Source: Pseudofabraea citricarpa
Lineage: Eukaryota; Ascomycota; Leotiomycetes; Helotiales; Dermateaceae
Direction of reading: 5' to 3'
Length of the DNA: 64,000 bases
NCBI GenBank assembly: GCA_029641185.1
Contig: JAPWGK010000021.1
Coordinates: 734,189 to 798,188 of the forward strand
Shown: one piece after another, positions 37,201 to 50,440 of the stretch
Layout: the number at the start of each line of letters is the position of its first letter
How positions within the stretch are numbered: the stretch's first letter is position 1
The notes under the pieces: generated by a model
Told to the model about the DNA's origin: nothing
Database searches by the model: none
The model's input: only the letters and a program-made list of their open reading frames with translations
Position numbers and translations under genes: made by a program

Positions 37201-38431
37201 AAAAAAAAGAGATAAAAGAAATATATCTAATAATTAAATTCGAATAAAGTTATAAAAAAGATATATTAAGAACTTATATACTAAAGTTTTAGGCGTTTCT
37301 ATTATAAGCGAGAGAAGTTATAATTAATATAAAAGTAATAGAAGCTAGAATAAGTACTTATAAGAGGTAACCTTATATTATAATAATATTTCTCTAGTAC
37401 TAAGATACTAAAATAAGATAAGATATATAAAGAATATTAAAAGGCTAGGAGCTTTATTACTTCTTATTACTAGACGATATATATAAAATATTATAGAAAA
37501 TATACTTCGAACCTAATATACTTCTAAATATCTCGCTTAATAACCCTAATATCCCTAGAGTAAAAGAATTAAGGTAATAAAATATTATAATAAAAATATA
37601 ATAATATCTCTAGAGATTATAAGTAAGTTATAAAGATAAAAATAAGAATCCTTAGAAGCTTATTAATACGAACTAGCTTTTTATTATATACTTAATAGCC
37701 TTTAATAATCGAATTATTAAATTAAACTAAAAGAATTTTACTAATTATAAAGATTTATATACCTTTAGTATATTCTTTAATAAATTATAAGAGAAATAAC
37801 TCTTTTAAATCGAGCTTTTTATTACTTAGATAAAAACCTAGGTAAGAATAATAGTAAAAGAATAATCGAACGTAAAATAATATACTTAGGGGATTTATAT
37901 TATAAACCTTAAACGAGAGAAAAAAAAATAACTTTTAATCTTTAATTTAAATACTTAGTATATATTTAGAGAAAAGAAAAAAATACCTTAGTAAAAGCTT
38001 CTAGGGATATAGTAAAAATTAATTATATATATAAGAAAGAAAAAACTAATACGAACTTATATAAGTTCTTATAGTTTAAATAATAATATAAATAAGATTT
38101 ATATAGCTTTAACTAATATATAAATCGAATAAATAATTAAGAGAATACTATTATATATTAATATTTATACTAAAGAAATACTAGATATACTTAATTAAAA
38201 AGAAATAATAAATACTAGGGAAATAAGAGAAGTTAAAGAAAAGATTATATTAATTTAGATTAAGTATATAATAATAACTAGGAGAAGAAGTTATCTTACT
38301 AAGAAAGAAAAAAAGGATATAAAGAAAGCCTAAAAGTATCTTTTACTAATATAATATAAGCGAATACTTATAAAGGTAAAAGAGAAATAAAAAGATATTA
38401 AAAGTAATAAATAGGTATTAAGTAAGAGTAA
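37200..38431. other. Unassigned 1.2-kb tail of element F between pol and 3' LTR
   Basis: No known domain is visible. Both strands have partly open frames: minus-strand segments such as RSIFSIIFYIYRLVIRSNKA (about 37430-37500), and plus-strand Lys/Arg/Gln-rich segments at 37900-38400. I could not decide which strand, if either, was coding. By position it corresponds to the antisense ORFs of families 1, 2 and D. Confidence 0.4.
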
Positions 38432-38568
38432 TAAAATATTACTAAGTTTTAACTTAGTTATATAATATATTATTTAACTTTATATATATAAAATTCTCTT
38501 AGCTTAAACTTCTTTTATTTCCTTAAGAAATAAGATAATAAAAATAATTTTACTATAATTTTAATAAA
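38432..38568 (+). repeat. 3' LTR of element F (137 bp)
   Basis: It matches 16147-16283 end to end and is followed by CTTAG, the probable target duplication. The family 1 integrase resumes at about 38571. Confidence 0.85.
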
Positions 38569-38570
38569 CT

Positions 38571-38880
38571 TAGTATAAGCTTCTAATTTATAAAATTAAG
38601 TAAGATAATAATATATTTATAATTATAATTAAAGATATTATTTATTATTAGTATTAGATAAAAGAAATAAATATTAATCTTAAATTCTCTCTAATATATA
38701 TATATAAGATAAATAATAAAATAAAATAAGTTAGATAAAAAGTAATTATAAGATTTATAAAAATAAAAGAAAATATAAATCTTTTAATAAGCTTATAGCT
38801 AGAAATTATACTTATAAGAATCTTCTTATATAATATTAGCTTATTTTAAGCTAATAATATAAAAACTTTAAATAAAATAC
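38571..38880 (+). pseudogene. Integrase relic of copy B, 3' part
   Basis: This continues the integrase cut at 16146 and is collinear with window positions 150-450 (copy A). It includes the block ending in 'KIIIRFIKI' near 38740-38765. It is at least as heavily RIP-changed as copy A. Confidence 0.75.
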
Positions 38881-39929
38881 TTAACTTTTAGTTTTACTTA
38901 TATTTTTAATAATATAATCCTAAGTAAATTATTAACTTAATAATAAATCTTTAATCTAATTAAGATAAGATTTATATATATAATTATTAGATATATCTAT
39001 TAATTAAAGAATAAAAAGCTAGAAGCTTAATAAAAGCTTTTAAAATTAGATTATAAGCTTATATTAGATATTTAATAGAATATATTATATCTAATATCTA
39101 TAAAATATAAATTCTTATACTTAATAGAATTATTATTACTAGAAATATTAGATTTAATAAAAATATTAGATATAACTTAAATAAAAAATAAAAGAAAGAT
39201 TAATTACTTATAATTACTAGAATAATAATAAATATAATTTAAATTAAAAAACCTAAGATTTAAAATACTAGATTAATATTTAGTAATTTAATTAAATAAA
39301 AAAATATAAGTCTTATAATTAAGTAAAATAAAAAACTTATTAAAAGAAATAATAATATTTTTATTAATCTAAGAGATAATATTTTAGCTTTTTAAGAGAT
39401 TAAGTCTTAAGTAAAAGCTAAAAAACTAATATAAGAAGTTATATTAGTATCTTTAGTAATTATAAAATAATAAAAGAATAATTTATTTAATTAACTTTTA
39501 AGACTTTTATCTTCTAATAATACTCTTAAATCTAAAAATATATTAGCTTTAGAAAATAAGAATAATAATAAAATAATAAAAGTTAATTTAAGTAATTTAT
39601 TACTAAGAAGAATAATATCTTAGGTAATTATATAATAAAAGAGATTATATAATTAAATAATAAGTTAATAAAAGCTTTCTTAGAGAAAACCTAAAAAAAG
39701 AATTTTAGTTTAGCTTCTAGAACTAAAGTATAAATATAAGTATAAGAAATTTAGTCTAATAATATAATCTAATAAAAGACTCTAAGATAAAAATTATAAG
39801 AGTTCTAAGAGAAATAAAAAAAATATATAATATATTCTTTTATAAAGATAAAAGATAAATAACTTAAAGAAATAATAAGTTAAACTAGATATTAATATAT
39901 TAATATACTTAATAACTTTTATTATATCT

Positions 39930-41030
39930 ATTAATTTAATTAGTTAATAGAATAAGATAAAAATTATTTTAAAATAATATATATAATAATTATTATAATA
40001 TTATAAATAAAAGTCTTAAGAATAAATATATAAATAAGTAGTTTCTTAAGTAAACTTCTAAGTATCTATTAAAATAATATACTAAAAGTACTAAAATATT
40101 AGAAGAATCTAATAAATTATTTACTTAGTATTTATTTTAAAGATAATATAAGACTAAAGCTTTAAAATTTAAAGAATAAAAACTACTAGTAAATAATTAA
40201 AATCTTAGAAGTAAAAATTAAATTAATCTCTTTAAAGTAAATATTTATATATAAATTAGATTTATCTAAAATAATAACTTAATATTAATTATAAATTATA
40301 ATTTAAGATAATCTATAAGATAATAAATCGATTATATTAACTTATATAATTACTCTTATATTATAATTATTTTAAGTAATAATAATAATTATAATATATT
40401 TTAATCTTAAGTTTAAATAATTTAATATAATTAATATATTTATTAATATCTTAAAAAAGAAAATAAAATCTTAGTTACTTATTTATTACCTAATAAATTT
40501 AAAATACTAGGAATATATATAAAAATTAATTAAGTATTATATAACTTAAGAGATTCTTTTATTTTATAATTTTATAAATTCTTAGTTACTTTAAAAAAGC
40601 TAAATCTAATTATATATAAAAAAGACTTATATATTTATATAAGCTTAATATCTAAAGTCCTAGTTATATTTTATATTAATAATATATAAGTATTATATTA
40701 TAAAAGTAATAAAACTAAAGCTTAAGAGATTATAATATTTATAAACTTAATAAAATATATAAGCTTAAAAATCTTAGGAATATAAAATAATTCCTAAGAA
40801 TATATATTATTAGAGATTAAGCTTAGAAAAAGATATAATTAATTTATAATATATATATTAAAAAGATTATTATTAGATTTAATTTAATAAATAAGAAATA
40901 CCTAAGTATTTTATTACTAATAATAAAGTTTATAAAAAATATAAGATAAGCTTCTAAAACTTAAGTTAAAAAATACTAAGAAAAAATAAACTTAATATTA
41001 TATATTATAATTATAATTAAACTAAACGTA
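39930..41030 (+). pseudogene. Reverse transcriptase relic of copy B
   Basis: The catalytic box is Y-I-N-N at 40672-40683, in the same context as copy A at 2239. The frame around it aligns with copy A base for base apart from a few C/T and G/A changes and short indels near 40728-40740. Stops fall at the same former Gln codons in both copies, as expected for RIP acting on the same sites. Confidence 0.8.
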
Positions 41031-41069
41031 ACTTTTATAATTTTCTAGTCCTTTTATTTCTTAATTAAC

Positions 41070-41660
41070 TTAAGTATAAAATATCTTATAATTATAAATT
41101 AGATAATTAAATATCTTTTTAGAATATATTTTCTAGTAATATAATTTAATTATAAGCTTAATAAAATTTAAATATTAATCGTATTAGATATATCTTTTAT
41201 AAATAATATAAAAATATAATACTTTTTATAGAATTATATAATCTTTTTATTTAGTAATCTAATTACTTAGAGAATAATATATTAATTAAATATATTTATA
41301 TTAATAATAAAAGCTAAACTTTAGAGTATTAAGTTTATAATAAAAGAAATTATAATTCTTTAAAAGCTTTTTAAAAAATTAAATCTAAAGATTAAAAAGC
41401 TATAAATAATCTTTTATAATAATTAATAGATAATTCGTTTAATTATTAAAAAAAAAAATAAGAATTATAATTAAGCTAAGATATATAAATATTTAGAATA
41501 TATAATTATACTAAGAGTATAATAAAAATACTTTTAAAGTATCTTATATTCTTATAAATAATATATTAGCTAATAATCTTATAAAAAATCTCTTTTAATA
41601 TAAGTTTAAATATTTTCGAGTTTTACTTAATATATAAGATACTTATAATAAAATAAAAAA
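41070..41660 (+). pseudogene. RNase H and pol C-terminal relic of copy B
   Basis: It is collinear with 2640-3225 of copy A. The blocks 'LILDISFINN'-like (41190), 'KKLNFRVLSLQ'-like (41312-41345) and 'YNN-x-Q-x-I-x-x-I' (41413-41440) are present in decayed form. Pol ends near 41650. Confidence 0.72.
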
Positions 41661-41973
41661 GTAATTTTAAAGAATAAAAGAGTTTTTACTTTTATTTATA
41701 TTTTTATTTATAAATTCTTTTATTTAAGTAAAATATTTTAAAATATAATAATAATTATTAAAGTTATAATAAAAAGTATTCCTAAGTAATACTTATAAGT
41801 TACTAAGCTTATACTTATATAAATAACTAAATAAAAATAAATTAAGCTTTTAACTAAGTAAAATATTAATTATATTATTAGTTATTTTTATAAGATAAAT
41901 TTTCTTTTTATCTTATTTATTAGAACTAATAAATCTAAAATTATATTTATAACTATAAATTCCTTTAATTTAT

Positions 41974-42934
41974 TTTAACTTATTATAATTAATATTTAAT
42001 TCTAAAGTCTAATAAATAGCTAAGTAATATTTCTTTAGATCCTAAAAGTAATAAATTAATAAAATTTCTACTTAGAGAAATATAAAAATATATCTTAAAA
42101 GAAAAAAAAGCTTTTTCTTAAAAAGTAATAATAAAATACTTAGTAAAAGATAAAACTAAATTAAAAATTAAAATATAAATATATTTAGATAAATATAATA
42201 AGTAATATTTACTTTTATTAATAATCTTAAAATAATAATTATTACTTTTATTATTTAAGATATTTTTAAGTACTTAAGATAAGAAACTAAGTATTTATTT
42301 CTAGTAATCTAAAAAATCTTATTAGGAGACTTTAAACTAAGATTTTTAATATTAAGCTTCTAGTATCTAAAAGATTAATTAAAGTCCTTCTTTTAATAAA
42401 TATAATACTTATAAAGATAATATTTATATTTAATAATATTTAATTAAAAGTATTATTATTATCTTTATTATTATTAGATAAATTATCTAAATAAAAGAGA
42501 ATAATATTATTTAGACTCTTAAGAAGCTTAGGATTATTATTCTTATAAGTATAAGTAAATATAAGCTAGTTTATATAATTATACTTATTATATAAAATAA
42601 TTAGATATTAGTTAGTAATAATATAAATATTAGATAAAAATAATACTTATAAGAGAAAAATAAATTCTTTAGAATAAGAAACTTCTTATAATTAAAATTA
42701 TTAGTCTTATTAATAAGATACTTAGACTTTTTCTTAAGAACTAAGGAATTATACTAGAATTTCTTATATATAATAAGCGTACGCTTAGAATAAGAGTTAT
42801 TAATTATAAACTAATAAAAATTATCTTAAGTTAATTAAAATCTCTAAGATATTATACTAAAATAAAAATATTTATTAGAAGTAAGCTAAATAAAAGAAAA
42901 AAAAATAAAAGAATAAGTTATATAAGAAATAAAA
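41974..42934 (-). pseudogene. Antisense coding relic between pol and 3' LTR, copy B
   Basis: This is the homologue of the minus-strand frame at 3540-4500. The two copies show mostly C/T and G/A differences plus small indels (for example the shortened stretch near 42425-42445). Conservation of the frame cannot be separated from simple copying of the element. The product is not recognised. Confidence 0.5.
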
Positions 42935-43581
42935 GATATATTAGCTAGCTTAGTATTAATAATAGGAAATATTATAATAAATTACGTAAGCTTATTAGTA
43001 AATATATCTTTAGCTTAAAAAGAATTATAAATATTTATTACTTATAAAATAATAAATAACTAATATAAAATATAAAAGATTATTTATATATTAAGAAAAA
43101 AAAAGAAAAAAAAATAAATCTTATAAAAGTTATCTTTATTTTATATATTTTTAATAGGTTTTTTATTTTTATCTTATAAGTAATATAAGATATTTTTAAT
43201 TTATTTATTAAAAAAAGCAAATAATAAGAAGAAAAAAAAGAAGAATAAAAGAAATACTTAAGCTTAATAACATTATAATTAAGATTAAGATTAAGGTTAT
43301 AAGAGAGAAAAAGAAAAAAGTTATAAAATAAAAATATTATAGGTAAGATCTTTAATTTATAAAATAATAATTAGACTACTTCTAGTATTAGTTAAATTAA
43401 AAGAACTAAAAATAATATAAGAAAATCTTTAATTTATAAACCTAATCTAATAATTTGATTAATAAATAATCGTATATAATATAATTACCTAGCTTATATT
43501 ATTTACTTATTTAGGAATAATATATTAATCTTATACTTCTAGAAAGTAATATATATACTAAGTATAATAAATTATAAGATA

Positions 43582-43778
43582 TATTATAAAATCTAAGATT
43601 AGGTAATTTATTATATAAGAGATTAAAATAACTAAGATAATTTACTTAGTAATAAATATTATTCTTATATAAATATACTTTTTCCTATAATCTCTTATTC
43701 CTTTTAATTAGATAATATAAATTATACTTTTTATACTTTCTTAATTACTTAAATTAACTCTACTTTTATTATATAATA
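43582..43778 (+). repeat. 3' LTR of copy B (197 bp)
   Basis: It runs from TATTATAAAATCTAAG to TTATTATATAATA and has the same length as 7439-7635. To its right lies RT sequence of a D-like element, not the family 2 fragment that flanks the left side. Confidence 0.9.
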
Positions 43779-44732
43779 ATAATTAATACTTTATTTAATA
43801 GTTATATTTAATAATAAAAATAAATTCTATTTATATAATATATTATAAGCGTACATATAATTTATTACTAAGTTAAACTATAATTTTTATATTAAACTAA
43901 TAAAAGAGTTATAAGAGAAACTAGAAATTAGATATAATTTAATACTAAAGGTAATTAAACTATTATATAAAATACTAAAGGTAAGAAACTATTAATTTAA
44001 AACTTATTACTTTTATTATATTAATAAGATAAAAATAATCTAATTATTATATAATCCGTACCTATTATATAATATTATTATATTTAAAGTAATAAGCTTT
44101 TAAATTAATAATATTTTATTTCTTACTAATAATAAATTTACTAATATTAAGGAAATAAAGCTTTATAATATAAAATTCTTAGCTAAAGATTATAAGATAT
44201 TTATTATAAATAATCTACTAAAGTTTAATAAAAGAATTATATAACTCTAATATAATAAATTAATCGATCTTATATAAGAGTACTAATATAATAACCTAAA
44301 TATAATTAATATTAAATATATTATTATATTAATTAGTTCTAGAGAAATTATATATTTTACTTTTATACTAAAGGATTAATATATAATATAATACGCTTAT
44401 AATATATATATTATATTTATTTATTAACTAAAGGCCTTTTTTAATCTCTTTTTTATTACCTAGGCGATTAATCCTAAGGAATTAAATATAAAAATATTAA
44501 ACTAATAAATCGAATAATAAAAAAGTAATATTACTAAAAGCTTAAAGTTTATTAAATTAAATATTATAATACTAAACCTAGTTACTTTTATAAATATCTT
44601 ATTTACTAATAATAAGAATCTTTTATTATAAATTAGATATATAATTATATTCTTTAATTTTATAGGAAAAGCGAATATATTTTATTAGTTATTAATAAAA
44701 TATAAGAAAGTAATATAAAGCGTATTAGCTAT
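43779..44732 (+). pseudogene. RT and RNase H relic of a D-like element, 5' part
   Basis: From about 43830 the plus strand reads FYLYNIL, then 'QAYI' with a stop for Gln, then FITKLNYNFYIKL. It continues through 'NLILKVIKLLYKIL', 'KFLAKDYKIFIINNLLKFN' and 'FINILFTNNKNLLLQI'. These fit the RT segment D-I-x-Q-A-Y-x-Q-S-x-x-x-L-x-R-x-x-Y-x-x-P-P, then L-x-G-x-x, then the RNase H start x-F-x-D-A-x-F-A-N-N-x-D of the copia group represented by D. Upstream parts are missing because copy B abuts it. Element G cuts it at 44732. Confidence 0.75.
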
Positions 44733-44912
44733 TATTTACTAGGAACAAGAGATAATAGTATAATAAAACGTAATAATATTAGGTTAATTTATTAATTAAT
44801 TATTTGATAATTAGAAACCTAGCTATAATATAATATTAAGAATATATATTCGAAATATACGAATTATATATAATATATAACACACGTAACTGAAGTCGGA
44901 TTCTATCTAATA
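44733..44912 (-). repeat. Left LTR of element G (180 bp)
   Basis: It runs from TATTTACTAGG to TATCTAATA and matches 49951-50130. The adjacent TACCCCTAAAT is a polypurine tract on the minus strand. Confidence 0.9.
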
Positions 44913-45964
44913 TACCCCTAAATATAAGTCTAGTAAGTATTTACTAGTTATATTAGTTCTTATTTAAACGTATCTATAAGTAATATACCCTTAGTATAAT
45001 AAAAGAGCTTATATTATAGCTTAAAAGCGTATAAATTTATTCCTTCTATAAACCGATTATATTTTACCTTTAAAAGTAACTTTATAAGTTTATTAGCTAT
45101 TATATTAGTTATAGGAATAAACTATAGATTAATACGAGCTTTTATAACCTTCGTTTAGATATAATATTATTAAATCTTAATATATTTTATATATTAATAG
45201 AACTCTAGGTTTTCTACTAAAATAAGAGCTTTCTAGTTATCCTTAATTAATTATATTACTTTAGAATTATTACCTTTATATCTTATATCCTTAAATAAAG
45301 TATATAAGTAGACGGCCTCTCTAGTAACTAATATAAGTATATAATACTTTACCTTAGTAGAAGAGAATACTAGTAGCTTTTAATATTAGTATTTCTAGGC
45401 TATTAGGCTACTTATAAATAAGTAGATATAATCGTATATTAAGTATTAATCTTTTCTATTATTATTATATATTATATTAGTAAAGCTATAAAGTTAATAT
45501 AATAGGTTAAGTTTATTATATATTACTCTTATAAGAATCGTTTCTTTTAAGTATTTAAGAATATAATATATACCTTTAATATATTTCTTAGATAAATTAT
45601 ATAGATATTAGTATAATACTAATAATATATAAGCTAAGTCTAGATATATTTATATTATAAGATATATCTCTAAGCTTATAATAAATTAATAGAGCTTAGT
45701 ATCCTTTATAATAATAATACTTATATTTATAATAAACGATTTAATAGTACTAGAATTTATTAGAATTATAATAAGAGTATAATCTTATATATTATATTTA
45801 GAAAGAATCTTATTCGTATAAGTATCTTATATAAGAGTAATAATATTATTCGTTTAATCTTTAGTAATCTTAACTTTTATAAAGTATTAGGCTAAGCTTA
45901 TATTCTTTATTTCGAATATATTAAAGAGCTATTATTTAATAAAGTCGAGTTTAATATCTTATAA

Positions 45965-46009
45965 GCTTATAATTAGGAAATTATCTATATATATTACTAT
46001 TATAATACT
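45965..46009 (-). pseudogene. Reverse transcriptase catalytic box of element G
   Basis: The minus strand reads S-I-I-I-V-I-Y-I-D-N-F-L-I-I-S, with Y-I-D-N at 45991-45980, a Y-V-D-D box that has lost one Asp. It is the copia form followed by two hydrophobic residues. RT and RNase H span roughly 45.0-46.7 kb around it. Confidence 0.8.
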
Positions 46010-46699
46010 AGTAGTTTTATAGTAATATATATAAGTATTTAATTCGAATAAAATAAATTCGATCTTTTATAATTTAATATATAACTTCTTTTATTATAGG
46101 TATAATAATTACTTTAATTCGTATAATACTTTTAGTAACTTATAAATAAATATAAGAAGTTTACTAGTAAGATACTCTTAATATAATTTATTATAAAGTT
46201 CGAGTAATAAATTAAAACCTAAAGGTAGCTTAATATATATATTCTTATTAATATTACTATTAAGAAACGTTATAATAATATTAGCTTAATTAATCTCCTA
46301 GTTATTTATTATTATTATAATAATAACTAGCTTTTATAAGGTCGGCTTTATTATACTAGCAAAGGTTTAATTATAATTAATACCTTTAACCTAATAAAAT
46401 CCTTTTATAACCTATTATACCTTATATTAAATTATCTTATTATTTTTATTACGCTTTTTCTTAAATACTTATTTTCCTAGTAATATCTTTCCTTTCTTTT
46501 ATATCTTCCTATAATATATAACTTTTTAGGTTTTCTTTTATTAAAATAATAAAAGTTCGAATTAGATAATAATATACTAATAAGCTACCTTAGGGCTAGT
46601 TATAGTCTTTTTATATATTTAAGGTTTATTATTATAGGTAGTTATTATAGCCTTATAGGTATTATATAATTATATAAATAAAATAAGATTAGTCTTCTT

Positions 46700-49600
46700 T
46701 TATTATTTAGTATCTTTTATACTTAGCTTAATAAATATATTAATAATAATAGCTTTCTTAGAGGAATATATTAGGTATTATACTCTAGGTAATAGTATTA
46801 AATTATTAGTAACCTTAGGCTTATTATAATTACCCTTTAGGCGCCCTTAGTCTTTCTTCTATTATTATTAAGGAGAAAAAATAAGCTTCTTAGGTTTAGG
46901 TATTACTTTAGATATAAGCTATTATAATATAATAATTAATAATAGTATTATATTAGTTAACTTCTTAATAATATCCTAGAATTTATTATTATTAGATTTA
47001 ATAAACTTAATATTCTTCTTAATAATAGAAATTATATTATCTAATTCTATTATATATTAAGATTAAGATAAATATTAAGACTTAAGTAATTATTTACTAT
47101 TAATATAATCTTTATAACTCTCTTTAATAGTAATTACCTCTTACTTAAGGTTAATTTATAGCTTTAGTATAATTAATTTAAATAATATCTTATTAAATCG
47201 TATATTTAATAAATAAATAAGCTTTTATAAGCGGCTAAGAACTTATACTTTATATATATAATTACCTTTAAAGCTTATTAGGATACCTTTATAAACTTAT
47301 AATAATATCTTTTTATTATTAACTTAATTCTTCTTAGGAATCTAAACAAATATCTTATATCCTAGTACTTATAAGTATATTATAAAAGGTTTATAATACT
47401 TCCTAGGATTAATATTATTTATAAACGTCTTAAATAAAATTATACCCTTTAACTTTAAAGTTATTATTTGATTTAAGATATATATAATTATAACTAGGAT
47501 TTCTAGCTATAAAGCCTTTAGAATACTTATATTAATTATATAAGATTATAACTTCTTTATAATTATATAATTTATATATTCTTTCTTTCTTTCTTATTTA
47601 GAGTTATAAGAAGTAATAATCTTAAGGATTATACCTAGGATTCGAGTATTTATAAATAGCTTTGATCTTTTAAACTTTTTACTTTTATTTAATTTAAATC
47701 TTTTTAGTATTCTCTAGTATTATATTTAATATAATTTTATAAAAGTCTTAATAATATTATATACTTCTTTCTTTTTTATATATATATATTCCTATTAAGT
47801 ATTAAACGTATTATTAATAAGAATTATAATTTATTTTTTATTATAAATTCCTTTTAGATTTATCTTAATTATATTAATATATACTTTATCTAAGGCGTAT
47901 ATAACTTATTTATTAGTACTCTTATAAGTAGTATAATATAATTTTATAATCTTATATAATTTTATAATCTTATATAATTTATATAATTATATAACTCTTA
48001 GTTTAAAGTAATAAGTATATATTAGGTAATTTATTATTTTAGTAATCTTCTAAGTAATATTAATATTATTAAAACTAATATACCTAAGGTATTAATACTA
48101 GAGCTCTTTTAATATAAGTTACTTATAAATCGTAATAAGAAATATTATATTTACTAGAAAATAAAATCTATTAAACTAAAGCTTTAATCCTTTATTCTTA
48201 ATCTTATATTAGATAATCTTATTATTATTAAGAATAACTTTATTTCTCTTAAGTTTTCCTCTTATTATATATAACTTAATACTAGAGAATAAATTTATAA
48301 GAAATACTAGTAGGTAGCTTATTTCCTTTAGAATAAACTCCTTAAACGTATTATTAGAAAGTAATATATTAACTTAAATCTCTCTAATACCTTTAGGTTA
48401 AATAATTTTATTACTAGTAAGAATAAGCTAAGCTTTACCTAGGTTATACTTATAAAATTATATTAAATTATTATAAATATATATAAAGTAGCTTATATTT
48501 ATAAGTTAATTGTCTTTTAAAGAGCTATAAAAGCTTAATATTATAATTATAATCGCCCTAGTAACTATTATATTCGATTATTTACTAGTAAGTATTATTA
48601 AAGATTTAGTAACCTTTTTTTTATTCGAATTATCCTTCTTAGATTTATTTTTCTTTAATTTATTATTAGTAATAATAGGCTTTTTCTCTAAATAAAAAGT
48701 CTAATAATTCGCTTTAGTATACGTAACCTTTTTTTTATATTTTTTATAAAATTAATATTTTACTTTAGGTTTATTATTATTCTTCTTAGTATCCTTCTTA
48801 GTATCTTTCTTAGGCTTATTATTATATAATATAATTTAATTAATATTATAAGCTTTATCTATAATATTAGTAATAAGATAATCTATAATATTTATAGTTT
48901 CTTAACCTTTTAATTACTAATATTCTACTTATATAAGAAACTTTTTTATAAGGCTATTAATAAATAATACTAGATTAAACTACTTATAGTTATATTCTAG
49001 CTTTAGCTTATTTATTTATTTAATATTTTACTTAAAGGTAATAATATACTAGTTAATATTATTATAATTAGAGTACTTAATATTATACTAGTAATATATT
49101 ACCTAGTACTTTAGTATTATATTAGATCCCTTATAATATTATTTTAGAGTATCTTATATCTCTTTTATAAACTTATCTTCTTTTACTAGAGCTTTAGTAT
49201 TAGTATTAGATATATTATTTATAATTATTAATTTTACCTTAGTATTATAGTATTAATATTTACTTTATACCTTTAAGATAAGAGTATTCTTATTATATAT
49301 ATTAAGCTTTATATTTACTTTAGTAGATACCTTTAGACGCTCTAAGATATATTAATCTAGGTTTATTATAATTAATAGCTTTTTTATTTATTCCTTTTAC
49401 TATAGATAATTCTTTTCCTCTTTTAGCTTCGCCCTAGAGAGTAACTAAAGATTATTTGATTCGCTTATATTAGATTTACTACTTAGTAATAATAATAGTA
49501 GTAATAATAATAGTAATAATTTAATAAAATAATAGAATATATTTAACTCTTTTAATAATATTAGAGTATAAGTAAGATTATTAAGTAACTTTTATTTCTA

Positions 49601-49900
49601 TTTATTAGTAAGATTAAATAAATTAGGGTTATTATCTTAGTTCGGATTCGTACTAGGTAGTATTTAGCTAATATAACTTATTTATTAAGTTTATAATCGA
49701 AGATAACTTATCTTAACTCTAGGGTTAAGTATATAATTAATATACTTAGTACTATTATATTTATATTATTATATAAGTATTATTATAGTTACTAAAGCCT
49801 TACTTATAATATAAGTTTTATACTTAGTAGATAATTTACTAAAATTAATCAAATAAGAGTTACTAAAAGTTAGATTTAAAGAGAGTTTATTACTATTAGC
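46700..49900 (-). pseudogene. Gag, protease and integrase region relic of element G
   Basis: This is the part between the primer site and RT in element orientation. Near 48790-48710 the minus strand reads Y-x-F-Y-K-K-Y-K-K-K-V-T-Y-T-K-A-N-Y, close to a CCHC zinc knuckle ending H-T-K-A-N-C, with one residue too many in the middle. The ending resembles the knuckle of F (H-T-N-N-K-C), suggesting related Gag proteins. Integrase should lie about 46.9-48.0 kb, but I could not point to its catalytic residues. Confidence 0.5.
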
Positions 49901-49938
49901 TTAATTAAATATTACTTAGTTCTAAAGTAATACTTTTT

Positions 49939-49950
49939 ATACTTATAACC
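49939..49950 (-). promoter_or_regulatory. Candidate primer-binding site of element G
   Basis: On the minus strand, GGTTATAAGT follows the LTR end directly. With TpG restored it reads GGTTATGAGT, again matching the initiator tRNA-Met anticodon-loop complement over eight or nine bases. Confidence 0.5.
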
Positions 49951-50130
49951 TGTTTACTAGGAATAAGAGATAATAATATAATAAAACGTAATAATATTAG
50001 GTTAATTTATTAATTAATTATTTGATAATTAGAAATCTAATTATAATATAATATTAAGGATATATATCTGAAACGTACGAATTATATATAACACGTAATA
50101 TACGTAACTAAAGTTAGATTTTATCTAATA
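49951..50130 (-). repeat. Right LTR of element G (180 bp; 5' LTR in element orientation)
   Basis: It begins TGTTTACTAGG, so the TG terminus is unmutated here while the left copy has TATTTACTAGG. It ends TATCTAATA. Confidence 0.92.
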
Positions 50131-50440
50131 GCTACTAAGTTATATAAAATAACCTATAAGTTTAATATTATTAGAGCGATTAAGTTAATTATTAAGAATA
50201 TACTTTCTATTATTATATTATTATTTATTTATATAAATTTAAAGTTATTATTTAATTATCTTATTTAACTAAGAGTTATATAAGAAAAACGCCTTATAAT
50301 TAATATAATATATTTCTACTATTATATAGATATACGAATATAAGAAGATTATAAAAGTTAAATAAATTAAAGGTAATATTAATCCTATAAATATTATAAT
50401 AAAAGATAAAAGTTATAATATACTTATATAACTAGTATTA
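50131..50440 (+). pseudogene. RNase H end of the D-like element, 3' part
   Basis: The frame resumes directly after G as A-T-K-L-Y-K-I-T-Y-K-F-N-I-I, matching the A-S-E-L-Y-x-M-A-x-G-F-D block. It then has a 'LFIYINLKLLFNYLI' block (x-x-x-C-T-D-S-x-S-L-x-x-C-L-V) and 'EKRLIINIIYF' followed by R-Q-x-Y-E-x-R-E-x-type sequence. These are the usual last blocks of Pol in this copia group. The clean continuation proves the G insertion point. Confidence 0.78.

Larger units (their letters stand above)
44733..50130 (-). mobile_element. Copia-type LTR retrotransposon G, minus strand
   Basis: G is 5398 bp with two 180-bp LTRs (44733-44912 and 49951-50130). The flanks GCTAT and GCTAC form a 5-bp duplication with one C/T change. 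It lies inside an RNase H frame that resumes at 50131. On the minus strand the primer-site candidate follows the right LTR, a zinc-knuckle-like stretch lies near 48.7 kb and the RT box near 46.0 kb. A TTTAGGGGTA purine tract precedes the left LTR. Length is typical of a simple copia element, with no room for an extra ORF. Confidence 0.88.
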
